DNA from: Paraburkholderia phenazinium
Lineage (GTDB): Bacteria > Pseudomonadota > Gammaproteobacteria > Burkholderiales > Burkholderiaceae
DNA length: 64,000 nt
Direction: 5' to 3'
NCBI RefSeq assembly: GCF_900142845.1
Contig: NZ_FSRU01000002.1
Span: forward strand, 1,426,001 to 1,490,000
Part shown: piece after piece, positions 58,764-64,000 of the stretch
How positions within the stretch are numbered: position 1 is the stretch's first letter
Layout of the letters: every line of letters starts with the position of its first letter
The notes under the pieces: generated by a model
Told to the model about the DNA's origin: nothing
Database searches by the model: none
The model's input: the letters and a program-made list of their open reading frames with translations, nothing else
Position numbers and translations under genes: made by a program

Positions 58764-59288
58764 ATGGCAATTTACAAGCTGGGCGATGCAGCCCCTACCA
58801 TCCACGAGAGCGTGTTCGTCGCGGATACCGCAACCATCATCGGCAAGGTCTCGCTCGAGGAAAATTCGAGCATCTGGTTCGGCGCGGCGATCCGCGGCGA
58901 CAACGAACTGATTTCGGTCGGCCAGGGCAGCAACGTCCAGGAAGGCGCCGTGCTGCATACCGATCCCGGCTACCCGCTCACCATCGAAGCCAACGTGACG
59001 ATCGGCCATCAGGCCATGCTGCACGGCTGCACCATCAAGGAAGGCGCGCTCGTCGGAATTCAGGCGGTGGTCTTGAATGGTGCGGTGATCGGCCGCAACT
59101 GTCTGGTCGGAGCAGGCGCCGTCGTCACCGAGGGCAAGGTATTTCCTGACAATTCGCTGATTCTGGGCGCGCCGGCCAAGGTTGTGCGCGAACTGACGGA
59201 AGCCGACATCGCCGGCATGCGCCGTAACGCGGCCAATTACGCCGAACGGCGCGCATTTTTCAAGGCGCAGCTCGTGCGTATCGGCTAG
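58764..59288 (+). CDS. Gamma-class carbonic anhydrase family protein
   Basis: A 174-residue left-handed beta-helix trimer of the gamma-carbonic-anhydrase/YrdA group. The metal His set is GAVLHTDPGYP, VTIGHQAMLHGCTI (two histidines); GQGSNVQEGAVLHTDPG shows the hexapeptide repeats. Many family members lack measurable anhydrase activity, so the activity is an inference. The start is MAIYKLGDAAPTIH. It is followed by hslO, transcribed in the same direction. Confidence 0.9.
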   Translation: MAIYKLGDAAPTIHESVFVADTATIIGKVSLEENSSIWFGAAIRGDNELISVGQGSNVQEGAVLHTDPGYPLTIEANVTIGHQAMLHGCTIKEGALVGIQAVVLNGAVIGRNCLVGAGAVVTEGKVFPDNSLILGAPAKVVRELTEADIAGMRRNAANYAERRAFFKAQLVRIG

Positions 59289-59338
59289 GCATGCCGCACG
59301 CGCAGCACTGAGCTGTGCCATTCGACCGAGGAAAAGTT

Positions 59339-60289
59339 GTGAACGACCAGTTGCAAAAATTCATGTTCAGCGCAGCGCCGGTGCGCGGCGAGATCGTTTC
59401 GCTGCGCAATACGTGGCAAGAAGTGCTGACCCGCCGCGACTATCCGGCGCCGGTGCGCACGATACTCGGCGAAATGATGGCCGCGTGCGCGCTGCTGTCG
59501 GCGAACCTGAAGTTCGACGGTACGCTCATCATGCAGATTTTCGGCGACGGTCCGGTCAAGATGCTGGTGGTGCAATGCAGCTCGGATCTCTCGATGCGCG
59601 CCACCGCCAAGTTTTCCGGCGAAGCGGACAGCACCATCGGCGACGACACGACGCTCATCGAACTGGTCAACGCCAGCGGCCACGGCCGCTGCGTGATCAC
59701 GCTCGACCCGCGCGTCAAGCAGCCGGGCCAGCAGCCCTATCAGGGCATCGTGCCGCTGTCGGGCCTCGACGGTCCGCTCAAGTCGATGTCGGAGGTGCTC
59801 GAGCATTACATGCACCACTCCGAGCAGCTCGACACGCGCCTGTGGCTCGCGGCCAATACCGAACGCGCCGTCGGCATGCTGCTGCAGAAGCTGCCCGGCG
59901 ACGGCGGCATCGTCCCGCACCCGGGCGAGCTCGACGTCGACACCTGGGAGCGCGTCTGCACGCTCGGCGGCACGTTGTCGCAGGACGAACTGCTCAAGGA
60001 AGAGCCGGAGACCGTCTTCCGGCGCCTGTTCTGGCAAGAAAACGTTCAGCATTTCGAACCGGCGCCGGCGCGCTTCGAATGTAGCTGCTCGCGTGAGAAG
60101 GTCGGAGCGATGCTGAAAATGCTCGGCCGCGAAGAGGTGGACAGCGTGATCGAAGAGCGCGGCCACGTCGAGATTCACTGCGAGTTCTGCAACCAGCGCT
60201 ATGAGTTCGATCCGGTCGATGTGGCGCAACTTTTTGTCGCCAGCGAGCTCTCACAAGGTGTCTCTCCCGCTGCGGACCAGCGGCATTAA
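59339..60289 (+). CDS. hslO: Redox-regulated chaperone Hsp33
   Basis: A 316-residue Hsp33. The zinc redox switch is ARFECSCSREKVG and VEIHCEFCNQRYEFD (CxC and CxxC, at the C-terminus). The N-terminal body carries ARNRE-type folding segments such as VITLDPRVKQPGQQPYQGIV and AVGMLLQKLPGDGG. Oxidative stress releases the zinc and activates holdase activity. The start is GTG (59339-59341) after a GAGGA site. Confidence 0.95.
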   Translation: MNDQLQKFMFSAAPVRGEIVSLRNTWQEVLTRRDYPAPVRTILGEMMAACALLSANLKFDGTLIMQIFGDGPVKMLVVQCSSDLSMRATAKFSGEADSTIGDDTTLIELVNASGHGRCVITLDPRVKQPGQQPYQGIVPLSGLDGPLKSMSEVLEHYMHHSEQLDTRLWLAANTERAVGMLLQKLPGDGGIVPHPGELDVDTWERVCTLGGTLSQDELLKEEPETVFRRLFWQENVQHFEPAPARFECSCSREKVGAMLKMLGREEVDSVIEERGHVEIHCEFCNQRYEFDPVDVAQLFVASELSQGVSPAADQRH

Positions 60290-60402
60290 GACGGGTCGAT
60301 CGCGCCGCCTGACAACTGCAAGGCGGCGCGATATCGTGGAACATGGGTGGCGCCCTCTGCTCGCGGTTTGCTTAGGGGTGCGACCGATGGAGGTCAAAAA
60401 CA

Positions 60403-60789
60403 ATGAACAACCCTACTCCGTTACTGCAAACCCTTCGTGCGTGCGTCGCGCTATCTCTGGTGTCCGGTACGGCGCTGCTGACCGGTTGCGTGATGGACCC
60501 GCCGGGTCCGTCGCCGATCTACAGCCGTCTGCCGGCCGACCAGTCCGGCTTGCCCAACGGCACGCGTCCGCTGACTGAAGAAGAACGCCAGCGCTACGAC
60601 GCCATCGACAAGCAGGTCATGGCCGACCAGAACCAGGCCATCGCGGCCGATAACGCCGCCCAGGCCTGGGCGCGCTACTACACGCCTCCGGTGACGGTCT
60701 ATGGCGGGTACTACGGCGGCGGCTGGGGCCCCGGCTGGGGTGGTGGCGTGGGCTACGGCTATGCGCCGGGCTGGGGATGGGGCTGGTGA
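60403..60789 (+). CDS. Gly/Trp/Tyr-rich lipoprotein
   Basis: A 128-residue predicted lipoprotein with lipobox GTALLTGCVMDP (Cys ~27). The mature part has a helical segment (PLTEEERQRYDAIDKQVMAD) and ends in a Gly/Trp/Tyr-rich stretch, from VTVYGGYYGGGWGPGWGGGV to the stop. Such tails resemble aromatic-glycine surface or adhesive sequences, but the function is not known. A GGAGG ribosome site lies ten bases upstream of ATG 60403. It is convergent with ftsB, with two small hairpins in the 41-base gap. Confidence 0.82.
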   Translation: MNNPTPLLQTLRACVALSLVSGTALLTGCVMDPPGPSPIYSRLPADQSGLPNGTRPLTEEERQRYDAIDKQVMADQNQAIAADNAAQAWARYYTPPVTVYGGYYGGGWGPGWGGGVGYGYAPGWGWGW

Positions 60790-60813
60790 TGTGCCACTAA
60801 GTGGCGTCGGCGT

Positions 60814-60836
60814 CATTGAGGCTTGCCGCCTCAATG
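60814..60836. terminator. Hairpin at the convergent lipoprotein-ftsB 3' ends
   Basis: A perfect 9-bp stem, CATTGAGGC with GCCTCAATG, and a 5-base loop cover the ftsB stop codon. There is no clear T-tract, so termination is plausible rather than certain. Confidence 0.4.
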
Positions 60837-61277
60837 CGCCGGCTTCTTCTCTTTCGAACTCTTGTCCTTCGCGTCCTTGCCGGCGTGCTTGCGATCCGGC
60901 TTCGCCCGCGATTCCGGATTCGGCACCACGCGCACCGGCGCGGCCGAGACCTCGCCACGCGTCGAGGTCGTCACCGAGGCGTTATTCGGCGTCGGCAACG
61001 GTGCGTTGGGCGAGACGAACTGCACGAACACCTCGCCGTCCTTCACCATCCCCATCTCGTAGCGCGCGCGCTCTTCCACCGCCGCAGTACCGTTCTGCAG
61101 ATCCTGCACTTCGCCCGCGATGCGTTCGTTGCGCAGCTTCTCGTCGGCGTTCTTCTGCACCTGCTGCGCCAGTTCGCCTTGCAGTTCATGGACGCGCAGC
61201 CAGCCGCCATGCCCCCACCAGAGCGGGTACTGGATCAGCGCCAGCAGTACGATCAGGACAGCAGTGACAAGCCGCAT
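60831..61277 (-). CDS. ftsB: Cell-division protein FtsB
   Basis: A 148-residue FtsB: one N-terminal membrane helix ([19 protein letters not shown], residues ~4-22) followed by a coiled coil ([20 protein letters not shown]) and the [18 protein letters not shown] motif. It links FtsL and FtsQ at the division septum. The C-terminus has a Lys/Ser/Asp/Glu-rich tail longer than in E. coli (103 residues). It follows eno in the same orientation, the usual pair. Confidence 0.93.
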   Translation of the reverse strand: MRLVTAVLIVLLALIQYPLWWGHGGWLRVHELQGELAQQVQKNADEKLRNERIAGEVQDLQNGTAAVEERARYEMGMVKDGEVFVQFVSPNAPLPTPNNASVTTSTRGEVSAAPVRVVPNPESRAKPDRKHAGKDAKDKSSKEKKPAH

Positions 61278-61290
61278 GAAGTAAGCACAA

Positions 61291-61329
61291 TAAATACACG
61301 CCGCCCTGCGCTATACGCAGGGCGGCGTG
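61291..61329 (-). terminator. Hairpin between eno and ftsB
   Basis: A perfect 14-bp GC-rich stem (61297-61310 with 61316-61329) has a 5-base loop; on the minus strand it is followed by TATTTATTG. It may partly terminate eno transcripts and reduce ftsB expression. Confidence 0.65.
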
Positions 61330-61403
61330 CTGAATCAGAAACGAAAGAGAACCGGCTCAACGGTCAAAACCCGCGCTCAAGCCTGGATGGCTGAGCTTGG
61401 CGT

Positions 61404-62753
<1,350 letters not shown>

Positions 62754-62855
62754 CTAAGCAGACACGTTGGACGACCATTGGGTTCAACTCGGGGTGTAAA
62801 GCGGATTCAGACGCGCCGCGTCGGCTTAGGGGTCGACACCGCGCGCGGACCTGCA

Positions 62856-63710
62856 TCAGTTGAAATCGCTTTCGAGGAACGGCGTGCGCTTCACGGCCTG
62901 ATCGAGCGTCAGCAAGGTCTCGAGCAGATCGGCCATGCGATGTAGCGGCACGGCGTTCGGACCGTCCGACATGGCCTTCGCCGGATTCGGATGGGTTTCC
63001 ATGAAAAGCCCGGCGACGCCGACCGCCACTGCGGCACGCGCCAGCACCGGCACGAACTCGCGCTGACCGCCCGAGCTGGTGCCCTGCCCGCCCGGCAACT
63101 GCACCGAGTGGGTGGCGTCGAACACGACCGGCGCGTGGGTTTCGCGCATGATCGCAAGCGAGCGCATATCCGACACCAGGTTGTTATACCCGAACGACAC
63201 GCCGCGCTCGCAAGCCATGAAGCGGTCTTCCGACAGACCGGCTTCACGTGCGGCGTCACGCGCCTTGTCGATCACGTTCTTCATGTCGTGCGGCGCGAGA
63301 AACTGGCCCTTCTTGATGTTGACCGGTTTGCCCGAACGCGCGCAGGCGTGAATGAAGTCCGTCTGGCGGCACAGGAACGCCGGCGTCTGCAGCACGTCGA
63401 CCACCGAGGCGACCTGCTCGATCTCGTGTTCCGCATGCACGTCGGTCAGCACCGGCAGGCCGAGCTGACGCTTCACTTCCGACAGGATGCGCAGGCCCTC
63501 GTCCATGCCCAGACCGCGGAACGACTTGCCGCTGCTGCGATTGGCCTTGTCGTACGACGATTTGTAGATGAACGGGATGTTCAGCTTCGCGCAGATTTCC
63601 TTCAGCCGGCCGGCCGTGTCGATCGTCATCTGTTCGGATTCGACGACACAGGTGCCCGCGATCAGGAAAAACGGCTTGTCCAGTCCGATTTCGAAATCGC
63701 CCAGTTTCAT
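62856..63710 (-). CDS. kdsA: 3-deoxy-8-phosphooctulonate synthase (Kdo8P synthase)
   Basis: A 284-residue aldolase-type enzyme that joins phosphoenolpyruvate and arabinose 5-phosphate for the Kdo sugar of lipopolysaccharide. Motifs are [56 protein letters not shown] and [16 protein letters not shown]. The start at [14 protein letters not shown] (complement at 63708-63710) overlaps the pyrG stop by four bases, indicating translational coupling. Confidence 0.97.
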   Translation of the reverse strand: MKLGDFEIGLDKPFFLIAGTCVVESEQMTIDTAGRLKEICAKLNIPFIYKSSYDKANRSSGKSFRGLGMDEGLRILSEVKRQLGLPVLTDVHAEHEIEQVASVVDVLQTPAFLCRQTDFIHACARSGKPVNIKKGQFLAPHDMKNVIDKARDAAREAGLSEDRFMACERGVSFGYNNLVSDMRSLAIMRETHAPVVFDATHSVQLPGGQGTSSGGQREFVPVLARAAVAVGVAGLFMETHPNPAKAMSDGPNAVPLHRMADLLETLLTLDQAVKRTPFLESDFN

Positions 63711-64000
63711 GCTTTCTCCTCGACGAGCGACTGCTGGTGCGCCAGCGCCGCTTCGACGAACGATTTGAACAGCGGATGCCCATCGCGCGGCGTGGACGTG
63801 AATTCCGGGTGGAACTGCACACCGACAAACCACGGGTGCATGCTGCGCGGCAATTCCATCATTTCCGGCAGATCTTCGCTCGGAGTACGGGCGCTGATGA
63901 TAAGGCCGCCGCCTTCGAGCTGGGGCACGAAGCGGTTATTGACTTCATAACGGTGACGGTGACGTTCGTTCACGTCCTTGCCGTAGATCTCTTCGGCCAT
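63707..64000 (-). CDS. pyrG: CTP synthase (C-terminal part)
   Basis: The last ~97 residues of PyrG; the rest lies beyond the right edge. The glutamine amidotransferase end is recognisable: [18 protein letters not shown] and [20 protein letters not shown], carrying the catalytic His and Glu. The enzyme amidates UTP to CTP. Its stop overlaps the kdsA start (ATGA), the widespread pyrG-kdsA-eno arrangement. Confidence 0.96.
   Translation of the reverse strand: MAEEIYGKDVNERHRHRYEVNNRFVPQLEGGGLIISARTPSEDLPEMMELPRSMHPWFVGVQFHPEFTSTPRDGHPLFKSFVEAALAHQQSLVEEKA

Overview
The window is GC-rich core chromosome of a Burkholderiaceae bacterium, most likely Paraburkholderia or Burkholderia sensu lato. This rests on protein sequence character and gene order (cysS-alkA-accA; ndk-rlmN-rodZ-ispG-hisS-yfgM-bamB-der-hfq-hflX-hflK-hflC-hisZ-purA; dapA-bamC; pyrG-kdsA-eno-ftsB). 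No tRNA, rRNA, CRISPR array, intact insertion sequence or prophage was seen. Nearly all of the DNA is ordinary housekeeping sequence.

Region by region. 1-3.1 kb (minus): accA (cut by the window edge), an AlkA-type glycosylase and cysS. 3.4-6.3 kb (plus): a TPR protein, two tandem cyclophilins and lpxH. 6.4-10.9 kb: cysE and trmJ on minus, then suhB and lplT on plus. 10.9-15.9 kb: a block of accessory character between lplT and mutS. It holds a ketopantoate-reductase-like gene divergent from a LysR regulator, a BBE-type FAD oxidase with a DUF1059 protein, a truncated DUF4096 transposase and an orphan YCII/DGPF protein. It is bracketed by two copies of the sequence that precedes mutS. 15.9-26.2 kb: mutS, a degenerate phosphoesterase-like protein, slyD, roxA, a tiny Ala-rich lipoprotein, dinG, a YdcH-like protein and a Gln-rich secreted coiled-coil protein. 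26.3-28.7 kb: tex. 28.8-48.1 kb: a long minus-strand run. In transcription order it is ndk, rlmN, rodZ, ispG, hisS, yfgM and bamB, then a terminator, then der, hfq, hflX, hflK, hflC, a DUF2065 gene, hisZ, purA and a phosphoribosyltransferase, then a terminator and kup. 48.4-49.1 kb: a Bax-inhibitor-1 protein. 49.3-58.6 kb (minus): a DUF455 protein, a hydrolase, a PHP phosphoesterase, a YciO-like protein, a site-2 protease family protein, trpS, a methyltransferase, dapA, bamC and an MBL-fold hydrolase. 58.8-60.8 kb (plus): a gamma-carbonic anhydrase, hslO and a Gly/Trp-rich lipoprotein. 60.8-64 kb (minus): pyrG (cut), kdsA, eno and ftsB.

The genes fall into a few themes: envelope building (lpxH, kdsA, lplT, bamB, bamC, rodZ, ftsB), translation and RNA modification (cysS, hisS, trpS, trmJ, rlmN, roxA, der, hflX, hfq, tex), protein folding and quality control (two cyclophilins, slyD, hslO, hflK/hflC, yfgM) and DNA repair (mutS, dinG, the glycosylase). 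I found no convincing new multi-gene system. The best leads are the 5-kb lplT-mutS block with its duplicated mutS leader, the periodic Gln-rich secreted protein and several unexplained repeats and hairpins between genes.
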